This document shows positions 1 through 11,042 of a DNA stretch of 64,000 bases, piece after piece (the first letter of the stretch is position 1; every line of letters starts with the position of its first letter). The notes beneath the pieces were generated by a model that was not told where the DNA came from, searched no databases, and worked only from the letters and a program-made list of their open reading frames with translations. A program made the position numbers and the translations under genes. Origin of the DNA: Opisthocomus hoazin (lineage: Eukaryota; Chordata; Aves; Opisthocomiformes; Opisthocomidae); assembly GCF_030867145.1 (NCBI RefSeq), contig NC_134434.1:7130001-7194000 (forward strand), read 5' to 3'.

Positions 1-265
1 ATCTTAATGAGACCATAATTACAGCAGGAAAAAAAGGAAAAAATGTAGCTCTTAAAGGTTAGCTGTTACTGTACATACGGGCCTTGGATTTAAAAAAGAA
101 AAAAAAAACCTAAATTTTTTAAAACTATTTATTTTCCAAAGTGGTGCATAGGAGGGAAAAAAATGACTTAGCTAAGTAAGTCTTGTCCATTTATGTGCTT
201 AGTCTGTATTTTCTTTTTCTAAAAAAATATATATGAATAAATGTTGAAAGTAGGCATGTTCTGTT
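1..265 (+). other. Putative 3' UTR end of an upstream plus-strand gene
   Basis: No coding frame is visible. The stretch is AT-rich, has a Pumilio-type element TGTACATA at 70-77 and ends in a canonical AATAAA at 236-241, followed by a GU-rich segment (about 258-277) as expected downstream of a cleavage site. This combination is typical of a vertebrate 3' UTR end. The gene itself lies left of the window and cannot be named. AATAAA also occurs by chance in AT-rich DNA, so this is a moderate call. Confidence 0.4.
236..241 (+). terminator. Candidate poly(A) signal AATAAA
   Basis: A perfect hexamer sits about 20 bases before a T/GT-rich tract, the usual spacing of signal, cleavage site and downstream element. 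It would end the 3' UTR at about 255-265. Confidence 0.4.
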
Positions 266-3200
266 TGTCTTGGCTGTCTCCTTTATCTTGTTTTATTGTG
301 TTACCCTTACCAGGGGTGCTTTAGGAACAGTGGATTTTTCTGGATTGCGTCTGAGTCAATGGTGAGGCGAGCACTCAGCGTCTTCAGGTTATTCTCTGGG
401 TTTGTAGCTGCTCATCCGTGAAACTCAAGGTGGCTGAATGACAACAAGAGGACTTTCACTCCTTACTCTTCAGTTATTCTCCCTCTCTGGGAACAGCCCC
501 GTATGCTGACGTTGGGCAGACTTCGCTCTTCTGGGACCTGCTTGAGCGCCCTCTCCTACCTGAGCAGTGTGAGGAGACCAGAGCTGAGCCTGGCAGCTGA
601 AATCGGCAGCAGGACCACAGGCACAAGCGTTTCATATCTCATAGAGGCTTTCAAGGTCATGTCCACTCTGGATGTCTTCTGTATTCCCTAAATTTATCTG
701 CAGCTCACTGAGCTGAGGGGTTTCCTTCCCTTCATGGGATGATCGCAATTTTAAATCGCTTCTCATCAGCTGGGTTTGATGTCTGTAGTTCTTCCATGGG
801 ATATGTCAAGATGTCCAACAATTTTCCCTCTTTTTATTCACGTTTATTAATCTTTTATTTATTTTCTTTGCCTTTAATTTTGCTCAACTTTCCCATATCT
901 TTCTTTCATTTCTTTCCACCTTTATTTCTCTTGCTCCCTTTTCATGGATGCCACTTTAAAGTGAGGAGAAAACATGTTAAAATAAAGTCTCTTTTTCTGA
1001 AGGAAGAAAGTGTCCATTTAATGTCCCATATACCCATCAAGGCCGATGGAGAGGTAAAGCATGACAGGCATATTCTGTGATTCAGATCTCCTGGGTATTG
1101 GCAGGAGAATAAATCTTGTGTCTGACATAAGAGGACATCAGGAACCAGGGAAACTAACCTGAAGCTTTTGGAAAGGGTCCACTTAGCTGTCAGTCAGAAG
1201 GAGATAAACTTTACATGAAATAGGACTTTCTGAAGTCATTAGTTATCCACTTCTGCCAGAACCGCTGACGCGCAGCTCTGGAGGAAAGCAACGAGAGGCA
1301 GCCAAAGAGAACAGAAAACAAACGTGAATGGCAATATGTCTCTTAAGAAAGTGCCTAGTACAAATGTGGGATAGCTTCCCGGTCTAAGTAAAATAGGTCT
1401 CAGAAAGACTCATGTACAAATAGTATTGATCCACAGGAGAAATTTGCTGCCTGCAAGTCCTGAAAACAAGGGGATTAGATCACCTCCAAGCAGATGGATG
1501 TAACTCTAAGCAAAGGGAAAACATAGTGAGTACCAGTTGTTCAATAATCTGTTTAACCGACTCCAGGAAGATCTGTTGCTTAAGGGAAAAAGGAAAAAGA
1601 AGTGGAGGGGGACTGTGGGGGAAGGATGTGGAGTGGTGATATTGCTATGTCAGATGTACATTTGGTATATATTAAACAAGCTACCACCACATCCCTCCTC
1701 CTGCTACTCTGCTCATACAAAATGTTCTTTAAAACCCTGTCCTTAAACCTTGCTGCCCTGGAAGATGCTCAGCTGGCTCCGCGTGCTGGACACCAGACAG
1801 CAGTTTGCATGTGGAATTCGTCGTCCACAAAGTTGTCATTCTTTCGGCAGGGAAAGACACCCTCCCATGGACCGTGCTGCTCGCCCGGGCTTCGGGGAGC
1901 TGGTCCCCCGCTCAGAAGAGATGCAAGGCTAACAAGATGCCAGTGCATAAAATAACAGCCCAAGTAAGTGAAGCTGCCTGTTTAACACTTGTAGATAGCA
2001 GGGGAAGGCTAGGGAAGTTACGCTGATTTACACCAGGTTCTGGCCCCAGATATTTTCCTTTGTTATAAATAACGAGCAGTAGTTAAAAGGTGACACAAAG
2101 GGCTCCTTAATCCTCACAGCATTCTTCCCATCCTGCCTGGATTCATTTGCTCCTGCATTTCTCGTGATAGCCACTCCAGGCAAAAGGCTTTGTAATGCAG
2201 TCTATAAACTTCCACCCAGTGGAGCTCTGCCAGTGCCAACCAATGACCCAGCAGGCAGCAAGCATGTGTGTCTGTGCTGACTCAGTGAACCAAGTCTGCT
2301 TTTAATTTCCTTTCGCTAGTTTTCCTTCATCCTGCAAGAAATAACTGTGAAGTAAATCAAATGGCCTATCTCCGCGGGCTGCCCCTTGTCTTGGCACGGG
2401 ACAAACGGGGGGAAGAGGCTGCCAGCCCTGTGGCTGCCTGACAAAGTGGGTTCTGTTAGCACAGTGTAGCTTGCTGCAATAACAATCTGCTCCGAAAGCT
2501 AGCGGGGCTTTGCCTGCTATCATGTCCACAATGGCAGGGATCACAGCCTCGCATTCCTGCTCCTCGGCTGAGCCAAAATCAGGAATCAACGAGACTCGTG
2601 GAAATTTCTGGAGGGGAAAAAAGAGCTTGGGGTGCTAAGCAAGGGCTACTTCAGTGTTTAGAGAAGATTTCTATTTTATCTTCAGCCTCGAGCTGAGAGC
2701 CCGGCCAGGGGAGGGGAAGGAGAAGAGAGTAATGCCATGGAGAAGCACTTTCAGGAGTTGCGTGTGGGCACAAGATGAGGGTGATCTGCCAGGTAGCATC
2801 TGAGTTAACACCCAGGCTGGGGATTGGGGCATTGTGTTGCTGGAGGTGCGTGTGAAACAGGAGACCCACGCGTCTGGGCTAACGGGCCTGCCGAAGAGCA
2901 GGGCAGTCTGGCTAAATTCCAGCTTTGGATAAATTACCTAAAACTCCCCTCAACATTATGAGCTAAATCTGGTATTACTGACATCTCCTTCCAAAACATT
3001 ATTTAATGTTCCTGTGCACTGCTGAACAGCGATCGCCCCCATCTCAAAGGTACATCACCTGCACTAACAAAAAGCTCCCTAGGTGTGCCTTATAGGAGAC
3101 TCCATGGGCCAAACCCTGTGGTCCTCATTCAGCCAAAGGCCCGGCTTTTGCTAATGTAACTAACGCATCATTTGACCTACTGTTAGGAAGGGATCTGAAA

Positions 3201-3380
3201 TTTTCCAGTGAAAGGCACTGAAAAAGTGTCAGTGAAGAGGCTCAACAAATGCAATGGCCGTGAAGTGATAGACAGGTCGCTGCTGATTGATGCCATCAAA
3301 GCAACCTCAAATATTTGTGATTCCTTTTCCCTTTTGCTCTGAATCCCTTTGGCTGGAATTGGTTTCCCCATCCAATTGCT
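266..3380. other. Intergenic DNA without a recognisable gene
   Basis: Only short overlapping chance frames occur. A GC-richer patch at 1740-1930 is open in several frames at once, which argues against coding. Small pieces at 2024-2050 and 3108-3165 resemble old amniote interspersed repeats. Confidence 0.6.
2024..2050 (+). repeat. Fragment of an old amniote interspersed repeat
   Basis: The words GATTTACACCAG and TTCTGGCCCCA resemble the end of a widespread sauropsid repeat whose copies read 'gatttacaccagctgaggatctggccc'. The match is short and from memory, and the family name is not certain. Confidence 0.25.
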
Positions 3381-3387
3381 GCCCTAA

Positions 3388-3663
3388 TTGTTGAAGAGAC
3401 TTCAGGAAATGGCAAAGCCGGATCCTGAACCTGCCCTTGTGTCTAATGACATCAAGGGAAGCTCGATTATTACCGTTAATACAACACATGTGTTTAATAG
3501 GCACTTCAGCCATCTATTCATGACACGTGTCCTGGCAGAACAATACCCTGCCAGCCGTGTTGTAATACTATCCTCAGTTGTAGAGCTGGAAAATCCTCTC
3601 CAGTATGACAACTGCCATTACCTCAGGCTTACCAACTCCCTTAAGGATCCCAAGGACCCTTAG
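3388..3663 (+). CDS. Open frame of 91 codons, faintly short-chain-dehydrogenase-like
   Basis: The frame runs from a TTG (first ATG eight codons in, at 3412) to TAG at 3661. The central part reads TVNTTHVFNRHF at about residues 29-40, then ASRVVILSS at about 55-63. Short-chain dehydrogenases commonly have an Asn-containing helix (VN..) about 25-30 residues before a strand of the form (S/G)RVVxxSS, so the spacing is suggestive. The catalytic YxxxK is not visible: the Tyr residues lack the Lys spacing. There is no upstream Rossmann GxxxGxG segment in the nearby frames. An acceptor-like CTTCAG lies at 3404-3409, but I see no good donor. It may be a decayed fragment or a chance frame; several CpG-containing codons (CCG, TCG, CGT) are retained. 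Confidence 0.15.
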   Translation: MLKRLQEMAKPDPEPALVSNDIKGSSIITVNTTHVFNRHFSHLFMTRVLAEQYPASRVVILSSVVELENPLQYDNCHYLRLTNSLKDPKDP

Positions 3664-4789
3664 GCTGTTGCTTGTTTCAGTTTATGTTACTTAGTTGAAT
3701 TACATAGTGAAATGAGGGTAAGCTGTCTTGTCAAAACCAATGTGGAGCCATGCGAAGGATGGGAGTTTGTTAAAGATTTAGCTCACGCTGCTGAGCATTT
3801 CTAGCCCACTGACTTTCTGTTGGGTTGGCTTTTCCCTGTCCCTCTTTATCACAGCATTTTCAAGTAAAAATACAGCAGGAGGAAGATGTATGTAAGACAT
3901 CTGTGGGCACACCTGTGGCCTATGAACTTTTATCTCTACTGTTACATTTCAACAGATGTTTTATGCTTTGTTTTCAACAGCTCTTGCCCTGAATTTGTTA
4001 TTGCCCCGAGTAAGTTCATTTTTAACAGCTGCCTGACAGAACAGGCTTTTCTTCTTGACTAGCTTTATTGCTTCTTATAGAAATACTCAGGAAAGCTCAT
4101 CCTGAAGGGACAATAAGAGAGAAAGAGCTGGGTAGAAATGGAAAAGCTTAGTATATATCAAGCTTTATTTACTGAATGTTGAATTTACTTAGCCTTAATA
4201 GCAGAGGCAAAGTTCTCATCATAATAGCACTCCAGTGTGGCTGTGGCTGTGCATGTAGGCAAATAACTTACAGACAGGGTGCTATTAGAGGTGATGCTCA
4301 GCATCATTCCTTGGTTTGCCAGAACTGTGTTGTATGGGTACACTCTGTCTCTGGAAGTCCAACTGTTCATCCAAAAGTGAAAAACACTAGCAGAAAACAG
4401 TAAGGCAGAAATACGAATGCTGAAAATTTCAGTCATGGACTTTAATGATGGATCATGTTTTACCATAAGGTAAAGTTTCCAGGAAAACTCTGGGCCCAGT
4501 GCCACTCTCAACCCCAAGTTCCTCTTTAAGAAATAAGTAAAGATATAAAAACATATATTCTTTTTCTTTATCTGTGTCTTTCCATGTAATTTCATTTGCT
4601 GCATCTCTTCACACTGAAAACTAATGTCTGTCTTTTGTGGTGTTCTCCTGTAGAGAGGATGCTCTGATGATCTCAAGTGGAAAAAAGATGATGATGAATT
4701 GTTTGAATGATCCCTAGAGTTATGAGAATGATGACTGGAGAAGGGGGCTGTTTAGCCTCTGCTCTGATTGGGTTTGCTCTGTTTACAAT
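3664..4789. other. Intergenic DNA, nothing recognisable
   Basis: Low-complexity AT-leaning sequence with no repeat family or exon that I can support. A minus-strand open frame of 163 codons at 4185-4676 has a composition like random translation and no supporting signals. Confidence 0.5.
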
Positions 4790-4995
4790 GTGATCCTCAG
4801 AATAAGCTCTCATGGTGTAATATCTCCCCAAGCCATAATAACATTCTAATAATTTAATTTATAGCCCTGTTTGTTTTCATTTATGGTTTAACAGACCAGC
4901 TGGCAATTAGGCCCTAATTATGCTGTTATGCAAAGTAGCTCCATTTATTTTTATAACGTCGGCTGCAGCATAAGCTGTATTTGTTTTTAATTGTG
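4790..4995. promoter_or_regulatory. Putative conserved non-coding element (enhancer-like)
   Basis: An AT-rich block packed with TAAT cores includes a perfect palindrome AATTAGGCCCTAATT (4905-4919), an octamer-like TTATGCAAAG nearby and an E-box CAGCTG. It has no open frame. Such dense homeodomain/POU motif clusters are typical of vertebrate developmental enhancers in gene deserts. This is inference from composition; conservation was not measured. Confidence 0.3.
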
Positions 4996-6139
4996 AAATC
5001 AGCCATGGCAACATACCATAATGATCCATGTATCACAGCTGGGAATGCTGCTCAGCTTGGCCGAGTAAGGTGCAAAAGAGCTGGATAGGTTACAGCACTC
5101 GGATTCCCCATCTGCACCCAGACAGAGGAGCCTACCGTGAGTGCTCAGTACTTGCCCTGGATCCAGCACCAGTCTCTTGGTATCGCTACTTGCCCTCCTT
5201 TTCCCTTTATAATTTCTCACTGGAAGAAACCAAACCATGACATTCCACGATAGCACAAGGCTCTACCAATTCCCTCTCATTTCTGGCAAGCCGTGCAGCT
5301 TGCTGGCCTCACAGGGGTGTGCCGTTAGCAGCTTGTTGAAGTAAACATTTGGGCATATGCGTAAGGAAACCTGCAAAAGGGTTGGAGATCAGCAGACACA
5401 TCCTGCAAGTCAGCTCTGGCTGTCAGAACACCAGGTATTCCGTCCAAAACTAGCATACTACCGGAGGAAATTAATGCAGCCATATAGACACCTGTAGAAA
5501 CTGGATGCTGGTCCTCATACAGAAGGCTTTGCAGGGCACAGGGAAAGCTAATTGTTCCTGCAGCAGGAGAAGGATGCACAAGACAGGTCAGAAGATCTCT
5601 CTTCTTCCTTCATCCTCCATCAGTCACATCTCCTCTTGGGATTCCACTTTTCCAGTTACCTTCAGTCCTAATTTCTTTCCTCCATTAGCTTTCATTTTGC
5701 TCTGTTTTTTTGCCGTATTCATATGATTCAAAGGATTTTTGCCCTTTTTTCCAGAACCCAAGTCTGAGAATTCCCTTGAGTCTCCAGCTGTAGGTGGTTG
5801 TTGTCTTCCCAGCTCTCTGCTTGCAAAAGCACACACACACTCACATGCATGTAAGAAGACAGCTTAGGCTTTGTGATCACAAATGTTTCAGAGATAGGGT
5901 GTGACTTGCATATGGCTCCAAATGTTTAAATCTGTGTTGGCTAGAAGACATTGGGTCTGCAAAACAAGAATCGTAATAAATCACAAGACTAAGGGGGTTG
6001 CAAATAACAAGAGAGACAAATGCCTTGCTTTTACATAGCTGTCTTCACCCATTGGAGTTTTTCACAGAACGACTTGTCTTATCTTACTAGACAGGGACCA
6101 AATGGACATGAGTTCAGCTTTTGGCATAGCCACAGACCC
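4996..6139. other. Intergenic DNA with a short CA microsatellite
   Basis: No gene is seen. A short (CA)n run lies at about 5828-5842. The remainder is unique-looking sequence. Confidence 0.5.
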
Positions 6140-6220
6140 CTTGAATGACCTCAGACAAGTTACTGAGTGGGCTGCTCTTGAAATCTCCTCCTGCAAAGTA
6201 GGAATACGGTCCCTCCTTCC
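6140..6220 (+). repeat. MIR-like SINE fragment
   Basis: The segment reads TGACCTCAGACAAGTTACTGA, then a CTCC..GCAAAGTAGGAATA stretch. It parallels the MIR core ('tgaccttgggcaagtcactt ... cctcatctgtaaaatggggataat') with many substitutions, as expected of an old copy in plus orientation. Confidence 0.5.
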
Positions 6221-7132
6221 CCTTTCTCATCCTATCTGCTTGAATTATCCTTTGTGAAAAGACGGTGTATTGCAAGTGTCTGCACATCTGGTTCCTCAGA
6301 GTAGTATCTGGTTTTAGAGGAAAGTTGGTGCTCGTGGATACCTGGGGTATCTTCCTCTGCTCCAAAGTAGGTATTAATTAAATCAGGTCATCTAATGCAC
6401 TGGCTCAAAATGCAACTACTGCCGAGAGGCCTCTGTTGTCTTTTCCCGAGGCCCATATCCCAAACAACAATACCAGGATAAATTACTCCAGGATTGTTAT
6501 TTTTATCTAGTGCATTGGGAAACTGATACACAAAGTTTGACTTGTTCCCTTCAACTGAGCACATCAGTTGCACAGTTCAGGATGGAAACTTGGTGTCCTG
6601 CCTCCTCCCCGCCACTCTATCTGCTGAACAAAAAATGATAGAGGAAGAAAGAGGAGCTTCCAAACTGAGAGTGCAGAAGCAAATGGAAATAACCGTTTTG
6701 TGGAAAAATGAGTAAATATTTTTTCAGAATTTGTTTTAAAGACAGAACCAAAAAGAAATCAAACCCTTTCCAGTTTAGCTTCAATGCTGGTTGCATGTCC
6801 TAGTGCTTTATTTTTGTTTGTTTGCTCAGAACCAGCCTGTCAGTCCCTAATGGAAATAACTGGAGACGTGTGTGAATTAACACACATGCACACAAAAATG
6901 CAGACAGCAAGAAGAAGTCATTCCACAGTCTAGCCTTGTTAAAGAATACAGTCAGTTTCCAGCGGCAAACCTTCCCCCCTCAGTCTCTCTAGCCAGAGGA
7001 ATTTCTTTCACCTCCTCAGAAGCTGCTTATTAAAGCTAGGCTGGTGCTGGTTCCCAGGTAATAGAACAGCAGCAAAGCTTAACTAATCTATATTTTTACT
7101 GCAGTAATTAAACTGTGCACTTGCTAATAAAA
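6221..7132. other. Intergenic DNA, nothing recognisable
   Basis: No exon, RNA gene or repeat that I can support is present; the sequence is moderately AT-rich. Confidence 0.5.
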
Positions 7133-7265
7133 AGGTAACACTTTAAATTAAGGCCCCATTTCTAAATGCTGTATTAATATTTATGAAATGATTACTGCAT
7201 ACAGCCACATTCTTTAAGGACTTATTAGAACGCGTGTTATAAAACTCAATTGTAATAAACCCTTA
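7133..7265 (+). repeat. Ancient vertebrate repeat, possibly retained as a conserved element
   Basis: It begins GGTAACACTTTAAATTAAGG and continues with alternating short A/T words (TTTCTAAATGCTGTATTAATA, TAAGGACTTATTAGAA, TAATAAACCCTTAA). Fish and coelacanth genomes carry old repeats starting with 'ggtaacactttaXaXtaaggt' followed by 'tataaatgcattataa' words. The resemblance is clear but I cannot give the family name. Confidence 0.35.
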
Positions 7266-8594
7266 ATGGTTATGCTCTGGCGAGCTGCAATTTTTTCAAC
7301 CCTGCAAGTGGTGTCTTCTTAAAATGGGAGGAAAACACTCTTCCCTCCCCTAAAACTCCCCTAAAGTTTTGTCTCTCTGTGACTCTGGGTCCTGGTCCAA
7401 GTACTTCTGCTAAACCACCTATAAGACAGGGTGGAATTGCATTGCTGAGGTCTCTCTCATGCTCGCCAGCCACTTTAGAAAGGTCTGGAGTCTCCTGTGA
7501 AATCATAGGGATTATATGACCTACTAAATCATATCTGCCATCCCACACACGTATCTGTGTTACAACAGGGCTCTCAAAGAGCAATAGACGTCTACGTTTC
7601 AGCAACTGAATCCTGCCCTCAGCATCTAGACTAAGTTGGACGACTAGGCTCCTTCCACAGTCAATGGAAAGAGATAGGACTGCTCATGATAATTTATCCC
7701 CTCTCTCCAAGGCATTTAGACGTCTGTTTGGAAACTCTGTGTGATCTGGAACTTCACTGAGTTTGTAGCTTCAGGGAGCACTTGCACAGGGAACAGGGTG
7801 AGGTCACTCACAAACAAATTCAGACTCTCATCACCATGGTCAGTTCATGGGCCAGTAGATATAGAAGAGAGAGATCAATGTTTTGTGAGCAACAGGGAAA
7901 GTACTTACATAGATTATTTTCTTTATAAAGGAATATATCATAGTGCAAGTGTAACTCTTGATGCTCATTTTTAGGCTTCTTTTTGATAAGCTAGAGATCC
8001 AACTCTTCAATTCTTTCACCTTGAGCTGTTATTTCCAGCTTGCAACTTTTGCCCTGGAATAAGTACTCTTTGAATATTTCATCAAAATGTGTTTTGCAAG
8101 GGGGTGTACTTAAGGTGATAATTTGCAGCAAAACTTTTTCTTTTCTTGCCTTTTTTTTTTCTTTTCTACAGTTGTAGTAGTTTGTGATGCAGTTTGCCTG
8201 ATCATAGTATTCCTAGCTCCTGCCTTTCCTTTGCCTTCAGCTTCCTAGACAGGCCCACTTGAGGTCCCAAACTTGCAAAGACTGAATGTCTATAAAATAT
8301 TTTGCATCATGAATAGCTCAGTGTAAACCAGTGGGACATCTCATGCGTAAAAATATTCCCATGCAGAAATGTTTCACAGTTCGAAGCATAAGTGATTAAC
8401 CTCTTTTAATTAAAGCTTGCAAAACAATTTCAGCACAGCTCACTGACAGCAGAAAAACTGGGATAAACTCAGAGAGAAAAAAGCCGTGTCTGTGAAGTAG
8501 CCCCTCGAAACAAAGGCAGCCTCCACCCCCAACATATAACATCTTTAAGGGCCAAAATGCAAAGAGTTTGTGCTCAAACAGACCTAAGCTAAAG
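7266..8594. other. Intergenic DNA, nothing recognisable
   Basis: No supported features were found apart from a T-rich run near 8150. Confidence 0.5.
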
Positions 8595-8960
8595 CTTAGA
8601 CTTTATGGTCTAGTAACATAGCAACGTTTGTTATGTATAATAACAGCATCCAAAATGACACAATAAAAAAAGAATTATCTGTGATTAGAACTAAACTATT
8701 GAAATGTCTCCAGCTGGAGCCAAAATTTGGAAGGGGGCAAGGGAGGGGGAAAGAGGAGTTTATTATTTCAGTAGCTGCAGTGAAAATCCCCTCTGGGTGC
8801 TCTGCAAACCACCCTCTGCTCTTTGAAACCATCCCCCTCATTGACATGGTAATGGTCTTTGTTGAATTCAAAGACGATTACATCAGAAATGTGTGGCCTC
8901 TTGTGGGTTTTCCAAGGCTTATAAAGCACACAAATTATATGAAAATATTGGGTTGAAAAA
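8595..8960. promoter_or_regulatory. Putative conserved non-coding element with paired SOX/TCF-type sites
   Basis: The block is AT-rich and contains an inverted pair CTTTG...CAAAG at 8857-8873 with a 7-base spacer, an AACAATAG-like word on the other strand and an E-box CAGCTG. A plus frame stays open for 107 codons (8633-8956), but it lacks splice or start signals and has almost no CpG codons. I therefore favour a regulatory reading. Confidence 0.25.
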
Positions 8961-10861
8961 TTAGTAAGCCATAGGAGTTTGTGTTGTTTTAGCCACGCTT
9001 TACTGCAGGGAAGGAAAACTGTGGCTCCTCCAGACCTTTGCCCAGTCTTTCAAAGCTAGTTTCTTTGTTATTTTTCTTTTCTGGTGGGCTCACTTCGGAT
9101 ATACAGCCTGTATTTTTAAAGGACTTTCATAATGGAGCGAACTTTTCAACATGCTATGTATAAAGACCAGAGACTTATTCTCCTCTGAATTGCTCCAGTT
9201 CAGCCTTTATGTTTCTACAGTATAACCAAGGAGAAAGTTCTGTCCCACAACTTTTTGTCAAATGAACTCTCCAAAGAGATTGCTGTCTTTACAGATTCTT
9301 GCATCCGGATGATAACTGTGTATGTGAAATGGGAAATCGTGGTTGAAAATGTTTTTTTAAACTATCTTTAAGAAATACCATGTTCATAGACTTAGTAGCA
9401 CTGCCTCAAGAGTACAAGATACCCAAGACGGGAAAAGCATGGGTTTCTTCCAGCCCCTATAAATCAAAACTAAATCACAACTCACCCCACAGCAGCTTAG
9501 CTGTTCAGGACATCACCATATGAATGCTAGAGCCCAGATCTGGTCGCTCATGTTTTATGCCTGCAGCAGCTAACTGCTCATAGAGCTTGTGGAGCCAGAT
9601 GCTGATTTCTGGTTCCTGTCTGAGGAGTGATCAGAGGATATGCAGGGAGGGTGCAGCCATGCAGGCTTAATGCATCCCAGTGTCTCACCGTAGATACTTA
9701 GGTCTGCTTAGTAATACAAAGCTGAGTATTTCTGCAACACTGATTTCACATAGCCATACACTGTGGTATTATGCAGGCAGGGCAGTGGCTTCATGGCTGG
9801 ACTAAGCAGAGAACAAAATCAGCTGTAAAGACAGCTGTGTATCTTCTGGAGAGGGATTTTGTCTAAAGGCTAGTATTGGGGATTTGGATTCAGGTCTCCT
9901 GGGTTCTCTTTTCTTGCTCTTAAGGTACATGGGTACTCTTAGTAGTGTTATTAATGAGCGAGCTCACTGCTCTGAGCTTTTCTTTCCTTTTTGTCTTCAT
10001 GTCACTCATAGTATGGGAGAAAAAGTTCATTTTGCCATACCCACGCTGTTGTCACACTAGGATCTGCTCAGAGTGAAGCTGAGTACTGTGTTCTGAGGGG
10101 TTTTTCTGAGCTTTTTTTTTCTTAATTGTCATCTGAGGGCAAAATTTAAATCCCTCGCAAAAGGAGTAAACAGAAGATACACGGGGAGGTTCCCATCACC
10201 AATTATAAAATATTTGAAGATCGTACAATGAAAGAGCTATTGTAACTGCTGGGACATGCCTTTTTCACTCATTCCTTCTCGTTCCATTGGGCTTTCTCCA
10301 GCACAAGCTCCGCTTTCTGAGAACTCAGCCAGACTGAACATTCAGTGCTAATTATGTAACTCCCCAAAATGCCAGAATGCTGTTCTGAAGGTCAGCTTCC
10401 AGGATGGGTTGATGCAACAGTGTTGATCCAGGTTATTGACATAGTTTATCAGGAGTTAATGAATGAGCCACAGCAAGAGTTGTCCTGCTTTCAGAGAGGT
10501 TACCACGTAATCAGGCAAATTGTCCACAGCACAGGAGCTCGTAAACGAAGCTTGTGAAAAGGAAAGGCTGTGGGTAACATGTATTTGATCTTGTCTGTCC
10601 AGAGTTTTGGGAGAGTTCAAGTTTGTTTATGTGCTGATTCCTGTGTGAAAGAACAAATTTGTCCACTTGGAGCAGGGAGACTTGTTGATGTCTCCATCCA
10701 GAGGCTGAGATTTTGGAGGATGTGTGAAAGGGGGAGAAGGTAAGAGAAAAAACACCTTCCCTTTCCGTCTAAGAGCATAAACATCATAGACACGATGCAC
10801 AGAAATAATAGTGGCATTCAAGAGGGTGGGAAGAGACCAAGCCAGAATGCTCTTCAAAATT
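8961..10861. other. Intergenic DNA with one possible MIR-like piece
   Basis: The words GGATTCAGGTCTCCTGGGTTCT at 9889-9910 resemble the 5' half of sauropsid MIR copies ('caggactcctgggttct'). Nothing else is recognisable. Confidence 0.4.
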
Positions 10862-10968
10862 TGAGCAACCTGGTCTAGTTGAAGGTGCCCCTGCCCACGG
10901 CAGCGGGGTTGGAATGAGATGATCTTTAAGGTCTCTTCCAACCCAAACCATCCTATGATTGTATGGCC
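10862..10968 (+). mobile_element. CR1 LINE 3' end (truncated copy)
   Basis: The segment contains the CR1 3' hallmark words GAGCAACCTGGTCTAGTTGA, GCCCACGGCAGCGGGGTTGG, GATGATCTTTAAGGTCTCTTCCAACCCAAACC and TCCTATGATT in order. Only the 3' untranslated end is present, as is usual for 5'-truncated CR1 copies. The orientation is plus. No reverse-transcriptase sequence remains. Confidence 0.9.
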
Positions 10969-10992
10969 TAGAGATCATATTATTAAGATCTG

Positions 10993-11042
10993 TAGGACCT
11001 CAGATAGGTCACTTGCTCTCTCTGCTACAGCTTCCCGCTGCC
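10993..11042 (+). repeat. MIR-like SINE fragment
   Basis: AGGACCTCAGATAGGTCACTT followed by GCTCTCTCTGCTACAGCTTCCC matches the MIR core order (gaccttgggcaagtcactt ... cctctctgtgcctcagtttccc). It lies just after the CR1 copy. Confidence 0.5.

Noticed and set aside
8633-8956. 107-codon plus frame as a gene
   Set aside because: AT-rich with no CpG codons to speak of and no start or splice support; regulatory DNA is a better reading.
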